From the NCBI RefSeq assembly GCF_001886715.1, contig NZ_CP018082.1:4278001-4342000 (forward strand): a DNA stretch of 64,000 nt, written 5' to 3'. Of this stretch, positions 9,358 to 21,946 are shown piece after piece. Within the stretch, counting starts at the first letter, position 1, and each line of letters opens with the position of its first letter. This stretch comes from Nocardia mangyaensis (lineage in GTDB: Bacteria; Actinomycetota; Actinomycetes; Mycobacteriales; Mycobacteriaceae). Position numbers and translations under genes: made by a program. The notes under the pieces were generated by a model. It worked only from the letters and a program-made list of their open reading frames with translations, was not told the DNA's origin and searched no databases.

Positions 9358-9942
9358 TCAAGAACTCGAATTTGTGCTAACGAACAACGATACCAACTGC
9401 TCACAAGCAGTGGTCACCTCGCTGTTCACGATGACCGTGTCGAACTCGTCACGGGCCGCCAATTCGACCCTGGCGGTCTCGAGCCTGCGCTCGATCACCT
9501 CGGGGGTCTCGGTACCGCGCGAACGCAGCCGCGAGACCAGCTCCTCCCAGCTCGGCGGTGCGAGGAACACCAGCAGAGCCTCCGGCATGGCCGCGCGGAC
9601 CGACCGCGCACCGGCCAGATCGACTTCGATCAGTACTGAATATCCGGCCGCCAGTGCTTCCCGCACCGGGGCCGCGGGGGTGCCCGATCGCTGCAACCCC
9701 CCATGGATGTCTGCCCATTCGAGCAGTTCGTCCGCCTCGATCATGGCGTCGAACTCGGCTCGGGAAACGAAACGGTAGTCACGGCCGTCGACTTCCCCAG
9801 GCCGGGGGGCCCGGGTCGTCGCCGACACACTGAAGACCAGTTCGGGCAGGCGTTCCCGCACGCACCGCACGACCGTGGACTTACCCACGGCCGAGGGGCC
9901 GACCAGTACGACCAGTCGACCCTTCCGCGTGTGTTCGACCAC
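9358..9942 (-). CDS. gmk: Guanylate kinase
   Basis: Phosphorylates GMP to GDP with ATP. The 194-residue protein is of normal length, with the P-loop G-P-S-A-V-G-K-S-T (about 16-24), the GMP-binding segment [17 protein letters not shown] and the later [10 protein letters not shown] stretch. It begins 5 nt after mihF and ends 27 nt before rpoZ, an arrangement conserved across actinobacteria. Confidence 0.97.
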   Translation of the reverse strand: MVEHTRKGRLVVLVGPSAVGKSTVVRCVRERLPELVFSVSATTRAPRPGEVDGRDYRFVSRAEFDAMIEADELLEWADIHGGLQRSGTPAAPVREALAAGYSVLIEVDLAGARSVRAAMPEALLVFLAPPSWEELVSRLRSRGTETPEVIERRLETARVELAARDEFDTVIVNSEVTTACEQLVSLFVSTNSSS

Positions 9943-9947
9943 CTGAA

Positions 9948-10268
9948 TCAGGAGTCGAAGTCGAAGCGAGCCAGCAGCGCCTTGCGCTGACGGTCGCCCA
10001 GGCCACGGAGCCGCCGGGTGGGGGCGATCTCCAGCTCGGTCATGATCTCGGCAGCCTTGACCTTGCCCACCTTCGGCAGAGCCTCGAGCAGCGCCGACAC
10101 CTTCATCTTGCCGAGAATCTCATCGGACTCGGCATCGGTGAGGACCTGCTTCAGGTTGGTGCCGCCGCGCTTCAGGCGCTCCTTGAGCTCTGCCCGAGCG
10201 CGGCGAGCGGCAGCCGCCTTCTCCAGAGCAGCGGCGCGCTGCTCGTCAGTCAGCTGGGGAAGGGCCAC
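9948..10268 (-). CDS. mihF: Actinobacterial integration host factor (mIHF)
   Basis: A nucleoid protein that binds and bends DNA through a helix-two-turn-helix fold; essential in mycobacteria and unrelated to enterobacterial IHF. The 106-residue product has the signature [16 protein letters not shown], a basic helix, L-P-K-V-G-K-V-K-A and the [16 protein letters not shown]-terminus. I chose the GTG at 10268, which starts at V-A-L-P-Q-L and has a GGAGG 5 nt upstream. The ATG at 10292 would add eight non-conserved residues. It heads the gmk-rpoZ-coaBC set. Confidence 0.95.
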   Translation of the reverse strand: MALPQLTDEQRAAALEKAAAARRARAELKERLKRGGTNLKQVLTDAESDEILGKMKVSALLEALPKVGKVKAAEIMTELEIAPTRRLRGLGDRQRKALLARFDFDS

Positions 10269-10616
10269 GGGTTCCTCCGTCTCATCGTTCATTGCTAGAT
10301 CTACCGCCGGTTACCCGGACGGTCTGTGCGACCGTACCCACGGCGCCCGCCGATTGCGAACCCGACCCCCAGGTCAGGGCAGGATTACGGATGCCGTATG
10401 GGGCGCGCGGGCCCGATGCGGTGACCGCTGATTCCCCTGCTGCGATCGTCGTGCCGAATCCAAAAAATATACCTCTACCAGCTGTTATACCGATATGGGC
10501 GATGATAGCCACTAGGTTGCGCCGGTCGCGCTGATCAGCCTGGCAAACTCGGCGGCACTCGACCAGGGGGTTTCCCGAAATTACCGGCGTGTCGCGGGAT
10601 TTCGTACCGCATGTCG
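10269..10616. other. 348-bp non-coding stretch, probable mihF promoter region
   Basis: No gene was seen. An AT-rich patch at 10460-10490 contains the minus-strand hexamer TATAAC (10484-10489), a reasonable -10 candidate for mihF with a leader of about 210 nt. No ribosomal RNA, tRNA or riboswitch fold was recognised. Confidence 0.4.
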
Positions 10617-11207
10617 TCACGAACGGGCCCGAAACTCGGCCAGCACGGCGCCCGACGCGGTGGCGGTGACGGCGTCGACCCAGTCCGGAATCGGTGCGGC
10701 GCGGGCGATGTAGTCGCGCACCAGGCCGTACGGAATCGCCTTCACCGCGGCCTCGGCCACAGCGATCGAGCGCTCGTCGGCGGCCCCGAATTCGACGCCG
10801 ACCGCGGCGAACAGGGCGGCGTGCATGTCGTCGTTCACCGTGGCGATCGCAGCGCGCAGCTCCTCGGGGCCGACGTCGAGCAGCTCGTCGTGATGGAACA
10901 TCTTCATCGCCCTGGCCTCGGTCGGGTGTTCTCGGCAGTAACGCGGCAGGAACACGGCTGCGGCGAGCAAGGGAGACGGCCCGGTCAGGGCGGTGACGAA
11001 GCCCTCGTGGAAACGGCGAATAGCGCGCAGCCACAGGCGAGCGAGCAGTTCGTCACGTGAGGCGAAACGCACATAGATCGAACCCGAGTGCACCCCGGCG
11101 GCGGTGCCGATCGCCGCGATGGACGGGCGCGTGATCGCCGGATCGACCAGCAGGTCACGGGCCGCGTCGAGCACCTGATCGTCGGTGAAGAGGCGGGGTC
11201 TTGCCAC
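10617..11207 (-). CDS. TetR-family transcriptional regulator
   Basis: A 196-residue repressor. The N-terminal helix-turn-helix is clear: L-L-V-D-P-A-I-T-R-P-S-I-A-A-I-G-T-A-A-G-V-H-S-G-S-I-Y-V-R-F-x-S-R-D-E-L-L-A-R-L, a near-canonical TetR start. The remainder is the variable ligand-binding domain, which gives no clue to the inducer. It is divergent from a four-helix membrane protein gene only 24 bp away, so one short operator region probably controls both. With its partner it sits between the conserved mihF and pyrF, and looks like a local insertion. Confidence 0.9.
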   Translation of the reverse strand: MARPRLFTDDQVLDAARDLLVDPAITRPSIAAIGTAAGVHSGSIYVRFASRDELLARLWLRAIRRFHEGFVTALTGPSPLLAAAVFLPRYCREHPTEARAMKMFHHDELLDVGPEELRAAIATVNDDMHAALFAAVGVEFGAADERSIAVAEAAVKAIPYGLVRDYIARAAPIPDWVDAVTATASGAVLAEFRARS

Positions 11208-11231
11208 CGGCTCAGCCTAGTGGCACAGTTT

Positions 11232-11585
11232 ATGAATATGAATTCAAAAACTAGATTCCCGATCGCCGGGGCCGCGCTCACCTTCATCGCCACCGTGCAC
11301 ACGATCATGGGTGTCGTCCTGTTGTCGGTCAGCGATCAGGACATCGAGCTGTCGTTCTGGTTCACCACCTTCGGCGTGGTCGGGATCGGTCTCGGGTTGG
11401 CGATGATCGAGCTCGAACGGGCGCGCGGGTTCGTGCCGGGGTCGGTGTTGATCGTGCTGGCCGTCACCGTGGTCTTCGGGCTGGTCTTCGAGCCGGTATC
11501 CGGATTCATCACCCTCTTGGTGCCGCTGGGGGCTGGTGCGCTGGGTTGGTGGCGCGCCAGGGCGCAGCAGCCGACGTCGGCCTGA
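11232..11585 (+). CDS. Small four-helix membrane protein (DUF6463-like)
   Basis: A 117-residue integral membrane protein with four predicted helices, at about 8-27, 38-56, 66-85 and 89-108. Its early H-T-I-M-G and central F-W-F-T-T-F-G segments resemble the DUF6463 family, which often neighbours TetR regulators; this match is from memory of the pattern. The ATG at 11232 was chosen because it is just beyond the TetR start region; frames opening farther upstream overlap the TetR gene. A second in-frame ATG follows two codons later. Function unknown. A dyad overlaps the start codon. Confidence 0.75.
   Translation: MNMNSKTRFPIAGAALTFIATVHTIMGVVLLSVSDQDIELSFWFTTFGVVGIGLGLAMIELERARGFVPGSVLIVLAVTVVFGLVFEPVSGFITLLVPLGAGALGWWRARAQQPTSA
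11233..11246. promoter_or_regulatory. Inverted repeat overlapping the DUF6463-like start codon
   Basis: TGAAT-ATGA-ATTCA, a 5-bp perfect dyad with a 4-nt spacer, covers the first codons of the membrane protein gene and lies 26 bp from the TetR start codon. It is the best operator candidate in the 24-bp divergent gap and could block both genes. Confidence 0.35.
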
Positions 11586-11938
11586 GCCGGGGCCTTCCGC
11601 ATCCGCCGCGTCGAAACCTTTGCGACAGAAACTCTTTCGAGCCTTCGTTGCGGTGCCCGGGGACCTGTGCTGGTTGCCGCTTTCCTGGCCGCCGCCGGCC
11701 TCGTGACAGTCCGCTCGCGGGTCGTCGGGACTGTGGTCGAGGCATCGGCGCGGTGGTCCGACGCCGACGTCGTGCTGCGGGTCGGCGAGACCGAGTGTCA
11801 GCGCGGCCGGCATCACCTCGGCGGCGAGGCCGAACAACAGGGCACACTGGGCCGCAGAGCAGGTCCCGGATCGGCAGCAGGCGTGGAGAGCGACGAGGCC
11901 GGGGAAGCGTGTCGCTGCCCCGGCCTGTCGTGTTCGGA
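11586..11938. other. 353-bp stretch between the DUF6463-like gene and pyrF
   Basis: Open frames exist on both strands but none has a recognisable domain, a ribosome-binding site or a credible start, so I call no gene here. The right end holds the hairpin that follows pyrF. Confidence 0.45.
11896..11926 (-). terminator. Hairpin after pyrF
   Basis: Perfect 9-bp stem (AGGCCGGGG / CCCCGGCCT) with a 13-nt loop, starting 12 nt beyond the pyrF stop codon. There is no T-run, which is common for actinobacterial terminators. It would close the pyrimidine operon. Confidence 0.6.
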
Positions 11939-12763
11939 TCAGCGCTGCAGGAAGGCGAACTCCTCCTGCAGCTGAGCCATCTTGTCGCACAGCGCCGTCA
12001 CCGACGGCCCGACGCCGAGGAGTTCGCGGGACACCGCGGGAATGGCGGCCGCGAAGTTGGCCTCCGGGACCAGCGCGCGGATCGAGTCCGCTCCCCCGCC
12101 CTGCGCGCCGACGCCCGGCATCAGGATGGGGCCGTTGAGGGCCGACAGGTCCGGCGCCTCGGCGAGCGTGGCGCCGACGACGACGCCGACCGAACCGAAG
12201 CCGGGTCCGGCATTGCGGGCCGCGGCCTCGTCGACCATCGTCTGCGCGATCGTGCGACCGTCCGGTGCGGCGATCCGTTGCAGTTGCGCCCCTTCGGGAT
12301 TCGAGGTCGCCGCCAACACGAACACCCCGCGGTGGTTGGCCTGCGCCAAGCTCAGCGCCGGATCGAGCGAGCCGAAACCGAGGTAGGGCGAGACCGTCAC
12401 CGCGTCCGAGCCGAGCGGGCGGTCGCCGAGCCAGGCCTGCGCGTAGGCATCCATGGTGGAGCCGATGTCGCCGCGCTTGGCGTCGGCCAGCACCAGGGTG
12501 CCCGAGGCGCGCAGCACCGAGATGGTGCGTTCCAGGACCGCGATCCCGCCGGACCCGTAGGGCTCGAAGAACGCGACCTGCGGCTTGACCAGGGCGACGC
12601 GCCCGTCGAAGGCCTCGACGCAGATCTCGGCGAAGGTTTCCAGCCCGTCGACGTCCTCGGGCAGGCCCCAGGCGCGCATCAGGCCGGGATGCGGATCGAT
12701 GCCGACGCACACCGGACCGAACTGCCGCATGGCCTGCTGCAATCGGCTACCGAACGTCGTCAT
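11939..12763 (-). CDS. pyrF: Orotidine 5'-phosphate decarboxylase, type 2
   Basis: Last enzyme of UMP synthesis, decarboxylating OMP. The 274-residue product is the long type 2 form typical of actinobacteria. It begins M-T-T-F-G-S-R-L and carries V-C-V-G-I-D-P-H-P and the catalytic-region motif [13 protein letters not shown]. The ATG at 12763 fits the family N-terminus; in-frame codons farther up run into carB. It lies 56 nt after carB and is the last gene of the operon, followed by a hairpin. Confidence 0.96.
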   Translation of the reverse strand: MTTFGSRLQQAMRQFGPVCVGIDPHPGLMRAWGLPEDVDGLETFAEICVEAFDGRVALVKPQVAFFEPYGSGGIAVLERTISVLRASGTLVLADAKRGDIGSTMDAYAQAWLGDRPLGSDAVTVSPYLGFGSLDPALSLAQANHRGVFVLAATSNPEGAQLQRIAAPDGRTIAQTMVDEAAARNAGPGFGSVGVVVGATLAEAPDLSALNGPILMPGVGAQGGGADSIRALVPEANFAAAIPAVSRELLGVGPSVTALCDKMAQLQEEFAFLQR

Positions 12764-12819
12764 GGGTCCCGCTCCTTCTGTGTTCTCCCCGCGCGTCCGG
12801 TGCGACGCGCGGCGCCTGA

Positions 12820-16181
<3,362 letters not shown>

Positions 16182-16182
<1 letters not shown>

Positions 16183-17297
16183 CAGGATCCTTCCATGAGA
16201 CCGGCGAACCGGTCGAACAGGTATGCGGCGTCGTGCGGGCCTGCGGCGGCCTCGGGGTGGTACTGCACCGAGAAGGCGCGGCCGTCGATCAGCCGCACAC
16301 CCTCGACGGTGCCGTCGTTGGCGCAGATGTGGGAGACCTCGGCCTTGCCGAAGGGCGTGTCGAACTGCTCGCCCTTCTCACCCTCGAGCGCGAACCCGTG
16401 GTTCTGCGCGGTGATGGAGATGCGGCCGGTGCCCTCTTCGACCACCGGGATGTTGATGCCGCGGTGACCGAACTTCATCTTGTAGGTGTTGCGGCCCAGC
16501 GCGCGGCCGAGGATCTGGTTGCCGAAGCAGATGCCGAACAGCGGGATCCCACGTTCCAGCACACCCTGGGTGAGCGCGATCGCGCCGGTCTGGGTGGCCG
16601 GGTCGCCGGGACCGTTCGAGAGGAACACCCCGTTCGGGTTCAGCGCCAGGATGTCGTCGAGGGAGGTGTTCGACGGCACCACATGGGTGCGCACGCCGCG
16701 CTCGGCGAACATGCGCGGGGTGTTGGTCTTGATGCCGAGGTCGACCGCGACGACGGTGAAGCGGTGCTCACCGACCGGTTCGATCGTGTACAGGCCGTCG
16801 GTGCTGACCTCTTCGGCCAGGTCGGCGCCCAGCATGGAGGGCTGGCCGTTGACCCGGGCCAGCAACTCGTCGTCACCGGCGAGGGCGGCACCGGAGAAGA
16901 CGCCCGCCTTCATCGAGCCACGGGTGCGCAGGTGGCGCACCACCGCGCGGGTGTCGATGCCCGCGATGCCGACCACGTCCTGGCGGTCGAGCTGATCCTG
17001 CAGCGTGCCGGTGGACCGCCAGTTCGACGACACCCGCGAGGGGTCGCGCACGGCGTAGCCGGCGACCCAGATCTTGCCGGACTCGTCGTCCTCGTCGTTC
17101 CAGCCCGTGTTGCCGATCTGCGGGGCCGTGGCCACCACGATCTGGCGGGCGTAGCTCGGGTCGGTCAAGGTTTCCTGGTACCCGGTCATCGCGGTGCAGA
17201 ACACCGCTTCGCCGAGTGTCTGGCCCTGCGCGCCGAAGGCGGTACCGCGGAACACGCGGCCGTCCTCCAACACCAGGGCAGCCTTCGCCTGTGTCAT
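16182..17297 (-). CDS. carA: Carbamoyl-phosphate synthase small subunit (glutamine amidotransferase)
   Basis: Hydrolyses glutamine and channels ammonia to CarB. The 371-residue protein has the N-terminal CPS small-chain domain ([12 protein letters not shown]) and a class I glutaminase domain. The nucleophile Cys is in F-G-I-C-F-G-N-Q, and the His-Glu pair of the triad is in Q-Y-H-P-E-A. It overlaps the upstream PH-like gene by 4 nt (ATGA) and carB by 1 nt. Confidence 0.98.
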
Positions 17298-17809
17298 TCG
17301 TCGTCTCCCGTCGTCGCCCTGGTCGCATCCGCCGACCCAGCCGTCCAGGCCGGGTACACCGTCTTGTCGTCGCCGCGGAACCCCGTGTCGATCTCGGTTC
17401 CGGTCGGCAGCTTCCAGCGAATTACCAGCACACCATTGTTTGTCATCACTTTGCCCGCGTGTCCGCGTTCGGTGCGCACGACCGTCAGGGATTCCTGCGG
17501 AATCCAGATCGGCGTCGCCCCGTCGCGTTCGAGCAGGATTCCGCGTTCGAACCGCGTCAGTTCGGCGGTCGCCCGGAATCCCAGGTCACCGACCGCGATC
17601 CGGTTCTGCCAACTGGGCGCGAAGGTGCTGCCCAGGTACAGGCCGGAGGTCGGTTCCAGCAGTTGCGCGCCCAGTTCGGCGGGCACCGTCGGCAGGTCAC
17701 CGATCTGTGCCTGCTGCCGGGCCTCCTTCTTCTGCCAGGCTCGGTACATCAGCCACAGGCAACCGAGGAACAGGGCCAGACACCCCACCACCCACAGAGT
17801 TCTTTCCAC
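17294..17809 (-). CDS. PH-like domain membrane protein of the pyrimidine operon
   Basis: A 171-residue protein with one N-terminal membrane helix (about 4-21), a short charged linker and a C-terminal beta-rich domain of the PH-like type found in the Rv1382 family of mycobacteria. Homologues occupy the same slot between pyrC and carA in mycobacteria and relatives. No enzymatic motif is visible. Its stop overlaps the carA ATG by 4 nt. It may anchor or organise pyrimidine enzymes at the membrane, but this rests only on location. Confidence 0.85.
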   Translation of the reverse strand: MERTLWVVGCLALFLGCLWLMYRAWQKKEARQQAQIGDLPTVPAELGAQLLEPTSGLYLGSTFAPSWQNRIAVGDLGFRATAELTRFERGILLERDGATPIWIPQESLTVVRTERGHAGKVMTNNGVLVIRWKLPTGTEIDTGFRGDDKTVYPAWTAGSADATRATTGDDE

Positions 17810-17821
17810 GTTCCTGGCCTC

Positions 17822-19120
17822 CTAGATCCCGACCGCCTTGCCCTCGCGGGCAGTTACCCGGCCGCGCAGCACCGTGGCTGTCACTTCGGCCGGGAACGTC
17901 ATGTCCTCGAATGGTGTGTTGTTCGAGATGCTCGCCAGTTCGGCGCCGCGCACCGTCCACTCGGCGTCGGGGTCGACCAGCGTCAGGTTGGCGGGCTCGC
18001 CAACGGCGATCGGACGGCCGTGGTCGTCGAGGCCGACGATCGCGGCGGGCTTCTCGCTCATCACCTTCGCGACGCCGCGCCAGTCGAGCAGACCGGGCAC
18101 CACCATCGTCTGCACGATGATCGACAACGCCGTCTCCAGGCCGAGCATGCCGGGGCGGGCGGCGGCGAACTCGCAGCACTTGTCCTGCTCGGCGTGCGGG
18201 GCGTGGTCGGTGGCGACACAGTCGATGATGCCCGCGGCCAGTGCCTCGCGCAGCGCGGCGGCGTCGGAGGACTCGCGCAGCGGCGGGTTCACCTTGTTCA
18301 CCGCGTCGTAGGTCTCCAGGCGCGAGTCGTCGAGCAGCAGGTGGTGCGGGGTCACCTCGGCGGTGATCGAGATGCCTTGGGACTTGGCCCATTTCACCAG
18401 TTCGACGGTGCCGGCGGTGGAGGCGTGGCAGATGTGCACGCGAGCACCGGCATCGCGGGCCAGCAGCGCGTCGCGCGCCACGATCGACTCCTCGGCGGCA
18501 CGGGGCCAACCCGCCAGGCCCAGGCGCGCGGCGTTGGGGCCCTCGTGCGCGACGGCGCCCTTGGTCAGGCGCGGCTCTTCGGCGTGCTGGGCGATGAGCA
18601 CGCCCAGGGAGTTCGCGTATTCGAGGGCGCGGCGCATGATCAGCGGGTCATAGACGCAGTGACCGTCGTCGGAGAACACCCGTACCTGACCCACGCCGGC
18701 GGCCATGGTGCCCATCTCGGCGAGCTGCTTGCCCTCCAGCCCGACGGTGACCGCGCCGACCGGGAACACGTCGACCAGGCCGACCTCCTGGCCGCGCCGC
18801 CACACATGATCGGTGATGACGTGCGAGTCCGCGACCGGGCTGGTGTTGGCCATCGCGAACACCGCGGTGTAGCCGCCCAGTGCCGCTGCGGCGGAACCGG
18901 TTTCGATGGTCTCGGTGTCTTCGCGGCCGGGTTCGCGCAGGTGGGTGTGCAGGTCGACGAAGCCGGGCAGCAGGATCTGGCCGTTGCCCTCGATCGTCTC
19001 GGCGTCCTCGGATGCCGTGAGGCCGGAACCGATTTCGGCGATGACGGTGTCGCGCACCAGCACATCGACCGGCTCACCCTCGCCATAGGGCTTCACATTC
19101 TTGATCAGCAGTTCACTCAC
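17822..19120 (-). CDS. pyrC: Dihydroorotase
   Basis: Converts carbamoyl aspartate to dihydroorotate. The 432-residue amidohydrolase has the zinc site [10 protein letters not shown] near residue 57, later ligands in H-I-C-H-A-S-T, and the catalytic Asp in A-T-D-H-A-P-H. The GTG at 19120 was chosen, with an AGAGGAG site 6 nt upstream. This start codon overlaps the stop of a 19-codon micro-ORF lying between pyrB and pyrC. It belongs to the long class I-type dihydroorotases usual in actinobacteria. Confidence 0.97.
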   Translation of the reverse strand: MSELLIKNVKPYGEGEPVDVLVRDTVIAEIGSGLTASEDAETIEGNGQILLPGFVDLHTHLREPGREDTETIETGSAAAALGGYTAVFAMANTSPVADSHVITDHVWRRGQEVGLVDVFPVGAVTVGLEGKQLAEMGTMAAGVGQVRVFSDDGHCVYDPLIMRRALEYANSLGVLIAQHAEEPRLTKGAVAHEGPNAARLGLAGWPRAAEESIVARDALLARDAGARVHICHASTAGTVELVKWAKSQGISITAEVTPHHLLLDDSRLETYDAVNKVNPPLRESSDAAALREALAAGIIDCVATDHAPHAEQDKCCEFAAARPGMLGLETALSIIVQTMVVPGLLDWRGVAKVMSEKPAAIVGLDDHGRPIAVGEPANLTLVDPDAEWTVRGAELASISNNTPFEDMTFPAEVTATVLRGRVTAREGKAVGI

Positions 19121-19176
19121 GCGGTCTCCTCTTTGCGTGCTCGGGCGGCCTCCGTGGTCGTGCTCCGCTGCTGCAT
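19117..19176 (-). other. 19-codon micro-ORF between pyrB and pyrC
   Basis: An ATG two bases after the pyrB stop opens a frame of 19 codons rich in Thr, Arg, Ala and Glu. Its TGA overlaps the pyrC GTG (GTGA). The last codons contain the ribosome-binding site of pyrC, so ribosomes leaving pyrB could be carried across to pyrC. It could also be chance. Confidence 0.3.
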
Positions 19177-19178
19177 GC

Positions 19179-20135
19179 TCACGCCGCCACCTCCTGGGTG
19201 CCGACGAGCAGCCGGAACAACACGGCCATTCGCATGTGCACCCCGTTCGTCACCTGTTGCAGGACAGCGGCTTTCGGCGAATCGGCGACCGCCGAGGCGA
19301 TCTCCATGCCGCGCAGCATCGGACCGGGGTGCAGGACCACCGCGTCGTCGTCGAGCAGCGCGAGCCGACGCTCGGACAGTCCGTAGTTGATCGAGTATTC
19401 GCGGGCCGACGGGAAGAACCCGCCGTTCATCCGCTCCGCCTGCACCCGCAGCATCATCACCGCGTCGGCACCGGGCAGTTCGGCGTCGAGCGAGGTCGCG
19501 ACCCGGGCGGGCCAGCCCTGCACGCCGACCGGCAGCAGGGTGCGCGGCGCGACCAGCACCACTTCGGCACCCAAGGTATTGAGCAGCAGGACGTTGGAGC
19601 GGGCGACCCGGCTGTGCAGGATGTCGCCGACCAGCACGATCCGCTTGCCCTCGACGTCGCCGAGGCGCTGCCGCAAGGTCAGCGCGTCGAGCAGCGCCTG
19701 GGTCGGGTGCTGGTGGGTGCCGTCGCCGGCGTTGATGATCGACGGGGCGGCGCGGTTCTCCTCGCGTGCCCACTGCTCCATCCAGCCCGCGATCTGGTGC
19801 ACCGCTCCCGAGGCCGGGTGGCGCACGATCAGCGCGTCGGCGCCCGCGGCGTGGAGGGTGAGCGCGGTGTCGCGCAGCGATTCGCCCTTCGAGACCGAGG
19901 AGCTCGAGGCGCTCACATTGATCACGTCGGCGCTCATCCACTTGCCCGCGACCTCGAAGGACACGCGGGTGCGGGTGGAGTTCTCGTAGAAGACCGTCAT
20001 CACGGTGCGCCCACGCAGGGTCGGCAGCTTCTTGACCTCGCGGCCGAGCAGGGCCTGTTCGAAGCGCTCGGCTTCGTCGAGGAATTCGGTGGCGGTGCCG
20101 CGATCGAGATCGGCGACCGTCAGCAGATGCTTCAC
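19179..20135 (-). CDS. pyrB: Aspartate carbamoyltransferase catalytic subunit
   Basis: Condenses carbamoyl phosphate with aspartate, the committed step of pyrimidine synthesis. The 318-residue protein has the carbamoyl-phosphate loop [17 protein letters not shown] and the late H-P-G-P-M-L-R-G. The GTG at 20135 was chosen because it overlaps the pyrR stop (GTGA) and gives the conserved K-H-L-L-T-V-x-D-L start. The much longer frame upstream is antisense-type sequence inside pyrR. No regulatory subunit gene (pyrI) is present, as is normal here. Confidence 0.97.
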   Translation of the reverse strand: MKHLLTVADLDRGTATEFLDEAERFEQALLGREVKKLPTLRGRTVMTVFYENSTRTRVSFEVAGKWMSADVINVSASSSSVSKGESLRDTALTLHAAGADALIVRHPASGAVHQIAGWMEQWAREENRAAPSIINAGDGTHQHPTQALLDALTLRQRLGDVEGKRIVLVGDILHSRVARSNVLLLNTLGAEVVLVAPRTLLPVGVQGWPARVATSLDAELPGADAVMMLRVQAERMNGGFFPSAREYSINYGLSERRLALLDDDAVVLHPGPMLRGMEIASAVADSPKAAVLQQVTNGVHMRMAVLFRLLVGTQEVAA

Positions 20136-20764
20136 GCTTGCGCCTCCTGATGCAGGTACACACCGTCGTGTCCGTCGTGTTCGCTCAGCAGCACCGAGAT
20201 GTCCTCGGCGCGCGCGGTCGGCACGTTCTTGCCCACGTAGTCGGCGCGGATCGGCAGCTCGCGGTGGCCACGGTCGATGAGGACCGCCAGCTGGACCGCG
20301 CGGGGGCGGCCCAGGTCGCGCAGGCCGTCGAGGGCCGAGCGTACGGTGCGGCCGGAGAACAGCACGTCGTCGACGAGGACGACCAGGGCGTTCTCGATGC
20401 CGCCGTCGGGCACCGAGGTGCGCTCGAGCGGGCGGTGCGGACGACTGCGCAGGTCGTCGCGGTAGAGGGTGATGTCGAGGGAGCCGAGTGCGGGGCGCAC
20501 GCCGGAGAATTCCTCGATCTTGGCCGCCAGCCGGTTCGCCAGGGTGGTGCCGCGGGTCGGGATGCCCATCAGGACCACATGCGGTGCGTCGGCGTCGCCG
20601 GAATCCAGGGCGGTCTTCTCGATGATCTGATGCGCGATTCGCGCAACGGTGCGGTGCACATCGGACGGTGACAACAACTCTCGCCCGGCCGCCACCCACT
20701 CCGGGGTGTGCCGCTGGGATGTTTCGCCCGCGCCGGTTCTGGCCGCCCGTTCGGGCACAGCCAT
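20132..20764 (-). CDS. pyrR: Pyrimidine operon regulatory protein / uracil phosphoribosyltransferase
   Basis: RNA-binding regulator that senses UMP/UTP and PRPP and represses the pyr operon; it also has uracil phosphoribosyltransferase activity. The 210-residue protein shows the PRPP loop [12 protein letters not shown] and the I-P-T-R-G segment. I chose the ATG at 20764, which has an AAGGAGGT site 4 nt upstream. An upstream ATG in the same frame would place the start inside the conserved PyrR-binding leader element. The first 25 residues are a weakly conserved tail. It heads the operon. Confidence 0.95.
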   Translation of the reverse strand: MAVPERAARTGAGETSQRHTPEWVAAGRELLSPSDVHRTVARIAHQIIEKTALDSGDADAPHVVLMGIPTRGTTLANRLAAKIEEFSGVRPALGSLDITLYRDDLRSRPHRPLERTSVPDGGIENALVVLVDDVLFSGRTVRSALDGLRDLGRPRAVQLAVLIDRGHRELPIRADYVGKNVPTARAEDISVLLSEHDGHDGVYLHQEAQA

Positions 20765-20769
20765 GCCGA

Positions 20770-20806
20770 CCTCCTTCCCCGCCTCACCGGACGGTCCGTT
20801 AAAGGA
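20770..20806 (-). promoter_or_regulatory. PyrR-binding RNA element in the pyr operon leader
   Basis: The minus-strand leader reads CCTTTAACGGACCGTCC then GGTGAGGCGGGGAAGG, matching the PyrR-binding pattern (UUUAA...GUCC-x-G-x-GAGG-C...AAGG). It ends directly on the Shine-Dalgarno sequence of pyrR. In mycobacteria PyrR represses translation by binding such a site; the overlap with the ribosome-binding site here suggests the same mechanism rather than transcription attenuation. Confidence 0.8.
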
Positions 20807-20824
20807 TGTCTCCACTCGCCCGTC

Positions 20825-20830
20825 AGCCTA
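20825..20830 (-). promoter_or_regulatory. Candidate -10 of the pyr operon promoter
   Basis: Minus-strand TAGGCT would place the transcript start near 20818, just upstream of the PyrR-binding element. No convincing -35 box was seen. Confidence 0.3.
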
Positions 20831-21075
20831 TCAGCGCCGCGACGCGCCTTTGACCAGGTAGGTCGGCCTGTGAGCACGGCCACCGGGGGCGGGTCGGTGG
20901 CATGTGGTGCGGTCGTGATCACAGTCGGCGCGAAAGTGCTGTGAGCGCGGGGGTTTCGCCGGATGAGGTGGGCGGCGATGTGTTGCGGTGTCGAGTGTTC
21001 GGTGCGGGCCTGAGAGCGTGGTGATCAACGGTCCGACAGCCGCCATGGACCCTCCCGGCCGCCCACCCGATCGCC

Positions 21076-21917
21076 TCAGCCCGCCGACTCGGCGCAGCGC
21101 GGGCCTGAATCCTCTTCGATGATGATGCGGGCTCCGGCCGCGAGCAGGTCGGTCGCGGTGAGGCCGAACATGGCGTGGAAGGTGTCGCTGAATGCGAGGG
21201 GCTGGCGAAGCCCGCGTGGGTGGCGGCGGTGGTGAGGTCGGCGCCCTCGGCGACCGCGCGGCCGACGGCCAGCATGCGGGCCCACACGCGGTAGCGGCGG
21301 AAGGTGGTGCCCGCGTGCTCGGCGAACAGGTGCAGGAGGCGGGATTTCGACAGGTGGACGGCGGCGGCGAGGTGGTCGGCGGTGATCGGTGCTGCCGGGT
21401 CGGCGCACAGGATCGCCGTAGCGGCGGCGATCCGTGGATCCATCGCGAACCGAACCGCGCTGCTCGCGAGGTCGAACACCGTGCCGGGGTCGCCGCCGAG
21501 GTGCTGTTGCGCGCCGAACTCGGACCCGAGCCGGATCAATGCCGCTTCGTGCTCATGGCCGAAGCCGAATCCTCCGCTGAACTCGGTCATTCGGCCTCGG
21601 CACGCCGCCGCACGCGGTGAGCCGGGATCGATGTAGCAGAACAGCATTGGTGTCTCGGCGATGATCCGGTGCGGCGTCCGCGGCGGGACGAGCACGCTGC
21701 GGGCCGAACGCGCGCCGAACGCGTCCGCTTCCACGGTGAACATCGAGTCGAGGCCGATCGCCAGGCACAGCACCGCGCCCGAATGCCGGTCGAGCCGCAG
21801 CGACGGCCCGCGATAGAGGGCGTGCCCCGCCCACAACCACACCGTCGCCGGGATGCGACACGTTTCCGGAAGTGGCTGTGTGCCCATGCCCGCCATGCTT
21901 GCACGACATCCCGGCAC
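21076..21917 (-). pseudogene. AraC-family transcriptional regulator, frameshifted in the DNA-binding domain
   Basis: The N-terminal cupin-like sensor region and first helix-turn-helix (L-A-A-A-V-H-L-S-K-S-R-L-L-H-L-F) are intact from a start at 21917 or the in-frame ATG at 21887. In the second helix-turn-helix the expected A-G-F-A-S-P-S-H-F-S-D-T-F breaks after S-H. The F-S-D-T-F-H-A-M-F-G-L remainder continues in the next frame and ends at 21076. One missing base near 21191-21194 explains it. If real, the unshifted product would lose the second DNA-contacting helix and gain a long Pro/Arg tail to 20919. It could be a sequencing error. It is divergent from a membrane protein gene. Confidence 0.75.
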
Positions 21918-21946
21918 CCGCCGGGACGATGGCGAAGGAGCCGGAC

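Noticed and set aside
11667..11975. A 102-codon plus-strand frame after the DUF6463-like gene
   Set aside because: It lacks a ribosome-binding site, runs into pyrF on the opposite strand, and shows no recognisable domain.
20919..21075. Long C-terminal tail of the AraC regulator
   Set aside because: It exists only after the frameshift; the true C-terminus is recovered in the neighbouring frame and ends at 21076.
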